Assembly (NCBI GenBank): GCA_958295665.1
Contig: OY282560.1
Location: forward strand, 192,760,061-192,824,060
From: Tipula vernalis
Taxonomy: Eukaryota > Arthropoda > Insecta > Diptera > Tipulidae
Direction of reading: 5' to 3'
DNA length: 64,000 nucleotides
Of the stretch, positions 25,780 through 36,439 are shown in pieces. Below the pieces are notes generated by a model that saw only the letters and a program-made list of their open reading frames with translations, searched no databases and was not told the origin of the DNA. Each line of letters begins with the position of its first letter. Positions within the stretch are counted from its first letter, which is position 1. The position numbers were made by a program, and so were the translations under genes.

Positions 25780-26008
25780 ACAATATGCCGTAATGTACCA
25801 CATGACGTTTTGAAATATGCCGTTTTGAAATATGCCATAGTGTACCGTATGCCGAAGTGTGATATATGCCGTTTTGAAATATGCCATTTCAAAATATGCC
25901 ATAGTGTACCATATGCCGTAGTGTGAAATATTCCATTTTGAAATATGCCTTAGTGTACCTTATGCTGTAGTATAGCATATATCGTTTTGAAATATGCCGT
26001 ATCGACCG
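25780..26008. repeat. Right inner array, inverted relative to the left
   Basis: Copies of CGTTTTGAAATATGCC and TAGTGTACCATATGCCG, the complements of the left inner array. It ends in ATCGACCGGGACTC near 26014, where the outer right-hand units begin. Confidence 0.85.
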
Positions 26009-26009
26009 G

Positions 26010-26760
26010 GACTCTTAATAAAATGTGGGATTTGTAACAATCGTCCATATAACCTCTTCAAAAAACAGCGATTTTGATAAATTGCCGCTTAAGTGTAATA
26101 TACACAAACATGAATCTTAGCCAGTATATTACCTAAATTTTGTTTTAATGCGAATGTAAGTAAAAGGTGGGATTTCTGGAGATCGCCGATATAACCTTTC
26201 CGAAAAACAGCGTTTTTTTGTTCAATTGTGGAGGTTTTATGGCCAATTCATGCTAAAGTGAAATATGCACGAAAGTCATTCTTGACCAGTATATTAACTA
26301 CATTTTGTTTTATTTCGTATCTTAGTAAAAGGTAGGATGTCTAGAAATCACCCAAATAACTTTTTCGAAAAACTGTTATTAATTTTAATAAATTTGTGGA
26401 GGTTCTAGGGCCAATTCTGGGTAAAGAGTAACATGCACAAATGTGAATCTTAGCCAGCATAAGAACTGCAACTTGTTTTAATTCGAAAGTTAACAAAAGG
26501 TGTGGTTTCTGACAATCGCCCATATACCCTCTTCAAATAACAACAATTTTCATGAATTGTGCGTTGCTAAGCTGTCTTTAAGATAAGTTTCGCAATGAAC
26601 AAACGGAAATATGGGATCTCTGGTGTGATAATTACGTAAGAAATCTCATCCTATATCCTAAAGTACGCTAGGCTCAAATTTTCTAATTAAAGGCACAAAG
26701 TTGCACAATCACAAAGGGACGAACTTTATATCGACAACTTTGGTTTTCTAAAATGGGATT
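26010..26760. repeat. Right outer arm array, about 150-180-bp units
   Basis: Three to four units with GTGGGATTTCTGGAGATCGCC, AACCTTTCCGAAAAACAG, GTGGAGGTTTTATGGCCAAT and CCAGTATATTAACTACATTT blocks, inverted relative to the left arm. The last block (AAATCTCATCCTATATCC, AAAGTACGC) pairs with 23075-23110. Confidence 0.7.
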
Positions 26761-29640
26761 TCTGTCGTGATTTACACAATAACCTCCTGTATAGATTAAA
26801 ATAAATTTACCGGAAAATTAGAGGAAATTCATAAAATGTTAGCTGCTGAAGATTGTGATTCCACTAATCTGTAGTAATATTAACTCGGTAACTCCAAATA
26901 TGTATATGTGTCATTTGGCCAATCAAAGAGTTTAAAGACATTTTCGAAAATCGAATTTTCGAATATGGTATTGCGATTTTGAAATTTGATGCAGTCTATG
27001 CGGCCCCAGTTTTATGAAATCTAGCAGCAAGTCTAATTGCGAATATTAATATTTATTGTGAAAATAATTAAAATTAATAAACTCAAGAGAAACATAAGAA
27101 ACTAGATTTTTTATTTAAGTAATTATTATTTCAATTTTTTTTTTGTCGTGTTAAATTATTTCTATAGACATTAAAAGTTGTTATTAAAGTTTTTTTTGAG
27201 AATAAACTACTTTTACTTGTACCTTTTTAAGCGAAAAACAATAATACAATTTTTTTTCGTTAACGGTATTTTTTTTTATAATCTGTCTTAAAAGTATTAT
27301 TAACTAATATAATATAATCATATACAATATAAAAATCTTGAGTTTGGTATATTTTTAGGTTAGTGAAGTGATAATTTAAAATATAATTTTTTTTTTATCT
27401 GTGTAACTATTTTGTATTTGGTGTGTGGGATTGATAGATAATTAAAAGTGAAATAAATAAAAAAAAAAAAAAAAATCTAGAAATAAATACAAATTTATAT
27501 AATTCATTAGAAAATCAATTAATAAATTGCGCTTGCAGAAAAGTGAAAAATCAAATTTATTATTTTGTTTTTGTTGTTTTATTTTAGAATGTAACTAACT
27601 GTTCAGCATATTTATATCATTTGTTACAAACGTTGTCAGTTTTGTAAAAATAAAAAAAATTTTGTTTTTGTTTACTAGATAAATTAATAGTGCGTGTTAA
27701 TGGCTGGTTATTAAAATATGGACTGATATGAAGGTGATAATTGATTATGACTTTGAGCTGTATTTAAATGCTGTACTGCTAGAAGATAAATCTTTCATTT
27801 GTCTATAACAACTAAAAATTATTAATTAAGTTCATTTTCATGGTCCGTAATTTTTGAAATAGGTAGGTAGACACACGATTCTCTGAAGAGAAAATTGATT
27901 TCAAACATCTGCCACCCCTTAACAAAAATTTCAAACTTTAGAATTAGACGTACAAAAAAAAAAGGATTAAATTAATAATCGATAAATTAAAATCCAGCTT
28001 AACCTACTAATCAAAAAAAAAAAAAAACAATTAACTTTGAACCCTAATCTTTATATTTTCGGTTCGTTAAAATTATTTTCACCTGTTTTCTATTTTTCTA
28101 TTATAAATTCGATCCTGTAATACTAATTCATTTTTTTTTTTGAACCGCCTATTTTCTATCCCAAAAACTTAAGATTGCCGTACCGTATACCGAAAATAAA
28201 ATACCTTGAGGGTATTTAATTTTTTTGAAATCGAGTGAACAACAAAAGAAACCAAAAGTTGATATATAGATAAAAGGGGTTCATATAACACGTGACTAAA
28301 TTATAAATCAGTATATTGTGATTAATTGAAATATTGACATTTTTGATGAGATGATTTTTTTTTTTTTTGGTTTCGTATTTGTGTTTTTATGTCTTATCCA
28401 ATGAATAAGGTAAATCTGAAAGAATAGCATGGTGCAAGTTAAAAATATGTGTGCTGATCTTTAGTTTCACTTTCTTGCTGAAACTTAAAAAGGATTTATT
28501 TAAGTTATAAATTCACACTGTGTATAGTGGTAGGAATTAAGAATTTTATTTTAAGAAATCGTTGAAACCGAGTCATCAGCATACAATCACTGAACAATAA
28601 CTTACTTTTTTTTGTTTTTTTTTTTTTCAAATATGTTTGTTACGTTGTTTTAAATATTTTGTTTGGTACTAAGATGATCGTAATTCAATGTCCTAAGCCG
28701 ATTAACCTGCCTTCGACAGTACAAGTAAAGAAATTGGCTCAAGTACCAAAGAAGCCCAACCAGTTAACTTCCAATTTCGATATGGTATTAACGTTTGTTT
28801 CTGCGATCGATAGTGAAAATATCATCTGCCACCTTAATGTTCAGTATTTATTAAAAGATTATGTTCTTGAGCCTTAAATAATCAAGAAAAATTCGGTTGA
28901 GAATTTCAAATTTGATCTGTTTTAATTCAAGCATATCAAAACTGATATTTAAAAAAAAATAAGCTCTACATATATGGAAGGTCTTCTCTTCTTGCAGTCT
29001 TGTTTACCGAGTATGACATTTAAATTATTATTCAGATGTTTACATTCATCACACCATTATTAGTTGCAGCAACACCAGGATTCGTAGATGGCTCTGGAGT
29101 TAAATTGAGTGTTAGAAAGGGCTTTGGTTCGTTTAGTTCTTTTAAGTAAGTGTGCCAACCGATTTGTTATTGAATTCTTCAGCAAGTGAGCCAAGCGCAT
29201 GTTCACGCATCTTTCTCTTTAAAAGTGCTTTCGATGAAAGTAGTTGCTAGCTTCTTTAAGGGCAAAGCCAAAGGCAAACAGGCCGTTTTAATATTTATGC
29301 CACGAAATGAAACATGACGATACTTCGGTATTTAGAATGCAAAACTAGCTGTTTAGCTGATCGCTCCATATACTGAATTGCGTTGAAATCTTTCTTAAAA
29401 TCTTTTATAATATATTATGATTTCTTCTATAATTTCTTTAACAATAAAAATCCCGAAAAAAGAAAGTAAAGTGTCAGAAGACCCAATTAGATTTTTGATA
29501 CAATTTTTGCTCAACTACAATTTGATATGTATGTAAACTTTAACTCGAAAAATACCTTTCATTCCCAAAAATGTCTTTTCAGAATGAGTCTTCGACTCGA
29601 TTGAATATAAGTCAGTCCGAAAATCTCACAAACTTTACAA
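26761..29640. other. Poly-T-rich, intron-like DNA without a supported gene
   Basis: Very AT-rich sequence with many T- and A-runs (for example near 27130, 27460, 28020, 28360 and 28610). Open frames are short. A small plus-strand frame at 28659-28877 has a coding-like look but no recognisable domain. A minus-strand coding-like stretch lies at 29032-29245 (separate entry). Confidence 0.5.
29032..29245 (-). pseudogene. Unidentified coding-like remnant with a frameshift
   Basis: On the minus strand about 30 codons (SKALLKRKMREHALGSLAEE and on) are followed, after a one-base shift near 29150, by about 38 open codons (WHTYLKELNEPKPFLTLNL and on) ending in TGA at 29032-29034. Composition and codon content look protein-like against the T-rich surroundings. 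I do not recognise the family. It could be the 3' end of a decayed host gene, a retrocopy or a transposon gene. Confidence 0.3.
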
Positions 29641-29689
29641 AATTAAAAATTCTTATCGGGATTAAAGGTGGTTTTATAGAGCTTTATCT

Positions 29690-30290
29690 CTATAAAGCTT
29701 GAGATATCAAAAAACTGTAGGTTTGCAACACTGTAGCTCTACTCCCAGGGAAAAATAAATATAGCTGAGTACGGCAGATGTTAGATAGCTCATTTATGCG
29801 ATACACTACTATGTCTATCATATATGGATGTAGCTTTGTAAAACATTTTTTAATCCATCGCGTTGGTATGGAGGCTGTTATTTTAATATGATAATGGTCT
29901 TATCTAACATCTGCCATTCCACCACTATATTTATTATTCTCTGTCAGCTGAGATCCAGTAGTGTACAATTCAAGGTTTTTGATATTTTAAGCTGTATACG
30001 AATGTAGCTCTATAAAACACCTTTCGATGCATCGCGTTAATATAAGGGTTTTCATGTTAACAGGGCAAGGGTCCTTTCTAACATCAGGTATATACCACTA
30101 TATCTATCAATTCCTGTGAGCTGAGATCCTGTGGTGCATACAATTGAAGTTTTGTGACTATAAATGGATTAACTCTATAAAACACCTTTCAATCCAACGC
30201 GTTGGTATAGGAGTTCCCATTTTAAAAAGATAAGGGTCCTAACCAAGATATTTCATTCACCACTGTACACTGTAAGAAATGAAATTTGTT
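29690..30290. repeat. Satellite array, about 173-bp monomers (left block)
   Basis: About three and a half monomers. GAGATCCAGTAGTG at about 29947 and GAGATCCTGTGGTG at about 30121 are 174 bp apart. Shared blocks: TAGCTCTATAAAACACCTTTC, ATCGCGTT, TTTTAATA, GGGTC, TCTAACATC, CCACTATAT and TGAGCTGAGATCC. The family resumes at 35300 and 36106. Confidence 0.85.
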
Positions 30291-30764
30291 GAGTGGTATA
30301 CGAATATTTATTTGAATTAAATTTTTATTATTTTTTATAATTTTATTTCGATTTATTGTGACACTAAAGCCAGTTTATCGACGACAGCATCTATTAATAT
30401 ATACTAATATATACATCCTAGTGAACATTTCAAAACGAAAATTCATTTAGTCGCTCCTCGCTGATTGGGTTTCGTAGGTAGTTCTTAAGGCAACTACTGG
30501 AACTCTGCAATTGGAGATCTTATTCAGGTTAAGAGTCCTGCTAATAATCTGATAAATGGTTTGTGCTAATTTTGTTATTATATATAGAAGTGTTCAAGAT
30601 CTACCTGACCGTCTTTAAACATTTTAATAAACTCTGCTTCGGCTAATTGTGACTTAATCTGGTTAAAGGACCTACACTGATCTATAAAAACGCGGCTAAT
30701 ATTATGCCTCTTTGTTTACGTCAAAAATAGGTTACAGGTAATTTACCTGTAATAGGAATGATTA
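30291..30764. other. Spacer with a short coding-like scrap and a palindrome
   Basis: Non-repetitive sequence between satellite and microsatellite. On the minus strand at about 30585-30700 some 37 codons are open (FIDQCRSFNQIKSQLAEAEF, then IKMFKDGQVDLEHFY and a TAA). They look like part of a protein I cannot name. At 30732-30752 there is a palindrome with 10-bp arms TTACAGGTAA around one base. Confidence 0.4.
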
Positions 30765-32295
30765 TTTTATTTTATTTTATTTTATTTTGGTTTGTTTTGT
30801 TTTGTTTTATTTAATTTAATTTAATTTAATTTAATTTAATTTAATTTAATTTAATTTAATTTAATTTAATTTAATTTAATTTAATTTAATTTAATTTAAT
30901 TTAATTTAATTTTATTTAATTTAATTTTATTTAATTTTATTTAATTTTATTTAATTTTATTTAATTTTATTTAATTTTATTTAATTTTATTTAATTTTAT
31001 TTAATTTTATTTAATTTTATTTAATTTTATTTAATTTTATTTAATTTTATTTAATTTTATTTAATTTAATTTAATTTTATTTAATTTTATTTAATTTTAT
31101 TTAATTTTATTTAATTTTATTTAATTTTATTTAATTTTATTTAATTTTATTTAATTTTATTTAATTTTATTCAATTTTATTTAATTTTATTTAATTTTAG
31201 TTAATTTTATTTAATTTTATTTAATTTTATTTAATTTTATTTAATTTTAATTAATTTTATTTAATTTTATTTTGTTTTGTTTTGATTTAAGATTAGTTTA
31301 TTTAATTTAATTTTAATTAATTTTATTTGATTTTATTTTATTTTAATTAATTTAATTTAATTTAGTTTATTTTGTTTTATTTTATTTTATTTTATTTTAC
31401 TTTATTTTGTTTTGTTTTGATTTAAGATTAGTTTATTTAATTTAATTTTAATTAATTTTATTTGATTTTATTTTATTTTAATTAATTTAATTTAATTTAG
31501 TTTATTTTGTTTTATTTTATTTTATTTTATTTTATTTTACTTTATTTTGTTTTGTTTTGTTTTGTCTTGTTTTATTTTGTTTTGTTTTATTTTAATTTAT
31601 TTTAGTTTATTTTATTTTAATTGACTTTAGTTTAGTTTGTTTAATTTAATTTTATTTTATTTTATTTAGTTTAATTTTGCTTTTGGTTTATTTAATTTAA
31701 TTTAATTTTACTTTATTTTATTTTATTTTATTTAATTTGATTTAATTTAATTTAATTTAATTTAATTTAATTTAATTTATTTTAATTTAATTTAATTTAA
31801 TTTAATTTGATTTAATTTTATTTGATTTAATTTAATTTAATTTAATTTAATTTAATTTAATTTAATTTAATTTAATTTAATTTAATTTAATTTAATTTAA
31901 TTTAATTTAATTTAATTTAATTTAATTTAATTTAATTTAATTTAATTTAATTTAATTTAATTTAATTTAATTTAATTTAATTTAATTTAATTTAATTTAA
32001 TTTAATTTAATTTAATTTAATTTAATTTAATTTAATTTAATTTAATTTAATTTAATTTAATTTAATTTAATTTAATTTAATTTAATTTAATTTAATTTAA
32101 TTTAATTTAATTTAATTTAATTTAATTTAATTTAATTTAATTTAATTTAATTTAATTTAATTTAATTTAATTTAATTTAATTTAATTTTAATTATTTTTA
32201 TTGAATTTAATTTAATTTTATTTAATTTTGTTTGTTTTAATTTATTTTACTTTATTTTATTTTATTTGATTTTCATTTTTTAATTTAATTTAATT
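30765..32295. repeat. 1.5-kb pentanucleotide microsatellite (TTTAA/TTTTA)
   Basis: A very long array with zones: TTTTA and TTTTG units at 30765-30810, TTTAA to about 30910, a higher-order 10-mer TTTAATTTTA from about 30910 to 31270, a mixed zone with a duplicated block of about 135 bp (near 31285 and 31420), then almost pure TTTAA from about 31740 to 32190. It abuts the R1-like element at 32296. Confidence 0.97.
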
Positions 32296-32578
32296 ACCCG
32301 TGTGGAGTTGCTAGCCTTCCATCGGGCGCGTGCGCAGGTGGCGGATAGGGGTACGCACTATCTGACTCATTGGCGGGTACGTGGGAAATAAAATACCATT
32401 CGCGGACCAAAACTAGGTAGGGGTGGTTCCCCGACTCTAATAACCGTCACGGGAGACACGAAAAGATAAAATATTACGGTGGAGGGGCGTTTAGGGGCGA
32501 GCAAGCAGGGCCTATGTCGTCATCATCCAGCGGCCGCAATGACTTAGGTATGGTCCACTTGGCCTCTAATTCAGATAA

Positions 32579-33690
32579 AGTCACAAGTGTTGAGGACGAG
32601 GTGGAAATGCCCGAGGATTTAATGTCGCAATGAAGATAGACTCCGGAAAGAGAGAGGCATCAGAAACTGGATTGGTCTGATGAAAGAGGAGGAGGAGAAA
32701 ACACTGCACAAAGGACTGGCACTCCTTAAAAGAATTCAAGTGGAGGCAAAGATGCAGCCAAAGGATTGTGACGAATGGCCTAGTAGAAATGGAGGAGTTG
32801 TTGGATGCGATAGTCTCATGTTGCACCAACTGGAAGAAGAGAGAAGCGCAGCTCCAAGAATCAGGTCGGAGAGCGAGACCAAACCTTAACCAAGAGAGGT
32901 TTGAGGTACGGTCGATCAACCTGAAGAGAGGGAGAGACACGGCCTCTAGCTCGGAGGAGCCTGATCGAGGTACTAGATCCCGAAAAGTGACCAAGGAAGA
33001 AATGGCTGCAATACCCCCTTGGAAAACGGTGAATAAACAACGATAACGGATCCACGATTCGGTGCACCTTTGGTAGCAGGAAAGAGTGGAAGACGGAGAC
33101 CGAGAAGAAGAAGGCAGCTAAGAAAGACAATGCAAAATAACGCGGTGAGCGTCAAACCGGTCGGCGAGAAAACGTACGCTGAGGTCCTTGGTGCCATCCG
33201 ACGAAACGTGTGTCCTGAAGATCCTGAACTCGTAATTAGGGCAATAAGAAAGACCAAGATAGAGGAGTGCTCCTCGAGCTAGACCGCGATGTAAATCTCG
33301 ATAAGCTGAAGGACACTGTACAAGCGGCGGTAGGAAACGATGGAGTGGTACACGGCCTGATACCATGGCTGAAAATTGAAGTCCTTTACTGGGATAGCCT
33401 TACCACCGAACAAGAGGTAATGATTTAAAGCTGATAAGCGGGAGCAAAGGAAAGCTTTCATTGAACTAGATGATCTAGCCGCTAAAAAAACTGCTTGCTC
33501 GAGGGCGTATTAAGATTTGCTTGGTTTTTAGACGCATTAGGATAAGAGCCGAGGTTCAGAAATGCTACAAGTGCCAAGGATATGGACATATCAGGAACAA
33601 CTGCGCAGGTCCTGACTGCAGCAATAAGTGTTGGTAGTGTGGCGAAAATGGACATAAGGCCGCGGTGTGCGAATCGCAACCAAAATGATA
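32579..33690 (+). pseudogene. LINE-C ORF1 (Gag-like) with CCHC knuckles, broken
   Basis: A charged N-terminal part lies in several frames (about 32579-33046). At about 33130-33270 comes the conserved block KTYAEVLGAIRRNV ... IRAIRKTK, typical of R1-group ORF1. Then CYKCQGYGHIRNNC (33560-33604, CX2CX4HX4C) and a second knuckle CW-stop-CGENGHKAAVC, in which a TAG near 33635 interrupts. The protein would bind element RNA. Frames change at least three times, so it is not translatable as one product. Confidence 0.75.
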
Positions 33691-33694
33691 TACA

Positions 33695-35190
33695 TGCACT
33701 GGAAAACCTTGTTGATGCCCTCTTCCCAACACACTCGCTGAGAGTAGAAGACCATAGTGAAAATGAAGTCAAAGAAATTCCCACATTTACCGAGGGGGAG
33801 TTGGCATATGCGGTGACAAGCCTGAAAAATAATAAGGCACCTGAAAATAACGACATCCCAAAGGAAGTGTTGAAAGTGGTTGCTGGTATATATCCGCAAT
33901 TACTACTCAAATTGTACAATAGATGTTAATCAGCAGGAGTATTTCCTTCACGGTGGAAGATGGCCCGTCTGGGGCTGATAAACTAAGGAAAAGTTGGTGA
34001 TCCCGACCCTCCGTCATCATACAGACCTTTTTGTATGCTGGACACAATGGGGAAGTTGTTGGAAAAGTTATTAAAGCTGACTTGTCTCCGAGGCAATATG
34101 GTTTTCGGAAAGGACGATCAACTACAAATGCAATAGAGGAAGTAATTAACGCAGTTAAAAGAACCGAAAGTGCTTGTCACGCAGCGAGGCCTTTGGTGCT
34201 TCTAGCGACATTGGATGTGCGAAACGCTTTGAACTCGGCGAGATGGGAAGATAAGATCGAGGCGCTACAACGATCTTTCGCTATCCCGAATTATCTTCTG
34301 CTAATGATTCGGGACTATTTGAGGAATCGTAGAATGGTATATGAGACGTCTGACGCCAAAAAAGTGAAGAAAATTACTGCTGGAGTGGCCCAGGGCTCGA
34401 TTCTTGGTCCCGATCTATGGAACGCTATGTACGATAGCCTGTTGCGGCTAGAGATGCCTGACGAAGTATTCCTGGTTGGGAATGCAGACGATGTGGCTAT
34501 TGTGATAACATTTAGAAGCGCAGTTTTGGCTCAGTACAGGTTAAATCAAGTGATGAGGGGGGTAAACGATTGGATGGATAAGCACGGGCTACAGTTGGCC
34601 ATCTCAAAAACGGAGACCGTAATGCTCACTAGGCGGAGAATTCCAACCATTATACCTATGATGGTTGGAACAGAAGACGTAATGTCGAAGGGAATGACGA
34701 AATATCTGGGGAATACTTTAGATAATCGTCTAACTTACTGGGAGAATATCCGGAGAACTTGTGACCGAGCATCAAAAGTGACTGCATCGCTTAGCAGATT
34801 GATGGCAAACATAGAGGATTCATAGACGCGGGGCACAAAGACTCGCATGCGCTTATCGCACAGTATCCGAAGCTGCTTACTTAGTTGTCGCCGTAGTCAT
34901 CCCGATAAATTTGCTGGCGGCAGAGCGTCGGGAGATCAATCGGTTTAGCGCTGAATTGAGAACCCGCAGCATTACGCTTGTGGCTTGGCAGGATCGATGG
35001 GTTGGGTTCAATAGTGGTCGATGGACGGCCCGATTGATTCGGGACCTTGATTCCTGGATTAATCGTGGCCACGGAGAGCTTGGTTTCTTCACATGCCAGT
35101 TTTTTACTTGGAATGGCTATTTTGGGGCCTTTGCCCTATAGGGCAAAATTAGAAACATCTCATTGTGACTAAGATGAATTCTTGGCACAT
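33695..35190 (+). pseudogene. LINE-C reverse transcriptase, broken
   Basis: It opens with the RT N-terminal block (IPTFTEGELAYAVTSLKNNK) in one frame to 33929 and continues after shifts in the 264-residue frame 34031-34825. That frame contains TLDVRNALNS with the first catalytic Asp, AGVAQGSILGPDLWN, and GNADDVAIV at about 34478-34500, where ADD keeps both Asp but the preceding Tyr/Phe is Asn. After a stop at 34825 the C-terminal part (NLLAAERREINRF, GRWTARLIRDLDSWINRGHGE) continues at 34911-35141. The final zinc knuckle is barely traceable. Confidence 0.8.
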
Positions 35191-35204
35191 GGTATTATTT
35201 TAAT

Positions 35205-35280
35205 TATTATTATTGATTGAAGGGCCATGTGTGCTGGAAAATGGCTGGGCATTGGCACAGAACATGTGGCATAGGGTTAG
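35205..35280 (-). mobile_element. Scrap of an I-like element 3' end
   Basis: TTATTATTATTGATTGAAGG, followed by GCCATGTG and then AAAATGGCTGG and CATTGGCACAGAACATG, also occurs in the same orientation at about 63010-63040 and 63220-63243. There it forms the 3' end of the I-like element on the minus strand. Here the roughly 180 bp between the two blocks is missing. Read on the minus strand, the scrap ends in a TAA-type tail. Confidence 0.6.
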
Positions 35281-35299
35281 AAAAGCCCAACATAGTTCT

Positions 35300-35546
35300 G
35301 GCGTATTTGTGAGGTTGTCATGTTATTATGGTTTGGGTCATATCTAACGTTTGCCATAAACCACTATAACTATCAATACCTGTGTGCTCAGATCCAGTGG
35401 TGGATAATTGAAGCTTTTTGATATATCAAACTATTTATGCATTATGAACTATAAACAGTTTTCAAACCATCACATTTATATAGAGGTTGTCATTTTAATA
35501 AGGTTAGGGTCTTAGCTAACCAACTTCTATACACCACTGTATCCAT
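35300..35546. repeat. Satellite array, middle block
   Basis: About one and a half monomers of the 173-bp satellite (CAGATCCAGTGGTGG at about 35389, GAGGTTGTCATTTTAATAAG near 35484). It ends at the Jockey-like insertion. Confidence 0.75.
35536..35546. repeat. 11-bp target-site duplication of the Jockey-like insertion
   Basis: ACTGTATCCAT occurs here and again at 36095-36105, directly flanking the insertion. Confidence 0.9.
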
Positions 35547-36094
35547 TTTTTTTTTCCTTTATTTAATATTACAACTGATTTACAAATCATTTAGTAATTT
35601 ATCTTTCTTAAATGAAGATTCACATTTGACGGGCAGTAGCCCAATGGTTACTCCCGTTTGAATTTACATAGTAATTATTTTTCTCTATCCTAATGAAATA
35701 CAACTGCCTAATTCCAAAGGTTTCTGCCTTTGAAGTCTTCTTACTGCATTGTTGGTATCCAACAAACTTCGTATGTCTGCATTTTGGTGCCAAGATATCC
35801 GCTGAATGTGTTTCTTCGCATGATTTTGTATTTCTTCACTTACATATTCCATGTTTAAGTCCCTATGGAGGTTATCATTTCTAATGTACCATGGTGCGTT
35901 TACAATGCCACGCAGCACTTTGTTTTGAAAACATTGAATCATTTGTACATTTGTCTTCTTGGTACAACCCCAAAGTTGAATACCGTAGGACCATACTGGT
36001 TTAAGTATTTGCTGATATAATAGCAATTTGTTATGTATTGTAAGCTCAGAGTTTCTACCTATTAGCCAATACATTTTCCTATATTTAATGTTCA
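35547..36094 (-). mobile_element. 5'-truncated Jockey-like LINE inserted in the satellite
   Basis: A 548-bp insertion with an 11-bp duplication. Its 3' end is at the left, with a short T-run on the plus strand (35547-35555) that is the poly-A tail, and its 5' end is truncated inside the RT C-terminal region. Removing the insert and one duplication copy restores satellite phase: the GATCCAGTGG blocks at about 35390 and 36121 are then about 172 bp apart. This is a textbook target-primed insertion. Confidence 0.9.
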
Positions 36095-36095
36095 A
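35685..36095 (-). pseudogene. Jockey-like reverse transcriptase C-terminal fragment
   Basis: An open frame of 136 codons with LLLYQQILKPVWSYGIQLWG, CFQNKVLRGIVNAPWYIRN and LHRDLNMEYVSEEI, the characteristic region after the polymerase core in Jockey-clade elements. Catalytic motifs lie in the part lost by 5' truncation. The frame itself is unbroken, consistent with a fairly recent insertion. It is not expected to be expressed. Confidence 0.85.
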
Positions 36096-36105
36096 CTGTA
36101 TCCAT

Positions 36106-36235
36106 GAAACTCTGTGAAATGAGATCCAGTGGTGGTAAGTGAAGGTTTTTGTTTTCTCAAGCTATGTTGGAGTTTAGCTCTACAAAATAACCTTTTAATT
36201 CATCGCGTTAATACAGGGGTTTAGATAAAGATGCT
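36106..36235. repeat. Satellite array, right block
   Basis: The monomer resumes directly after the duplication (GAGATCCAGTGGTGG at about 36120, TAGCTCTACAAAATAACCTTT, ATCGCGTTAATACAGGGG) and ends near 36220-36235. Confidence 0.75.
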
Positions 36236-36439
36236 ATCGACAATTCGAAATGACATTTCGTTTTACTGGACTTCTTACTATTTACAATACATGCAGACAG
36301 TTAAGACCATTTTAATGTTTAACTGAGTAAAATTTTGAAAAGTGACTTTTTTCGCGATTGATTTTCTGGTAGACATGGTAAACAAAAAACTTTTCGGAAT
36401 GTACCTTTTGCTAACTATGACTTGTTTTATACAGTTTTC

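Larger units (their letters stand above)
32296..35200 (+). mobile_element. LINE-C: R1-like non-LTR element with endonuclease deleted
   Basis: A GC-rich plus-strand island beginning abruptly at the end of the microsatellite. It has a 5' region (32296-32578), an ORF1 with CCHC knuckles (to about 33690), then reverse transcriptase without the AP-type endonuclease that normally lies between, and a C-terminal domain to about 35190. RT blocks such as QYGFRKGRSTTNAIE, TLDVRNALNSARW, GSILGPDLWN and HGLQLAISKTE are of the R1 type. Multiple stops and shifts make it dead. No duplication of target bases was identified. Confidence 0.85.

Noticed and set aside
28659..28877. Plus-strand 72-codon frame as a host exon
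   Set aside because: Looks mildly coding-like but has no recognisable motif and no clear splice context; not enough to call a gene.
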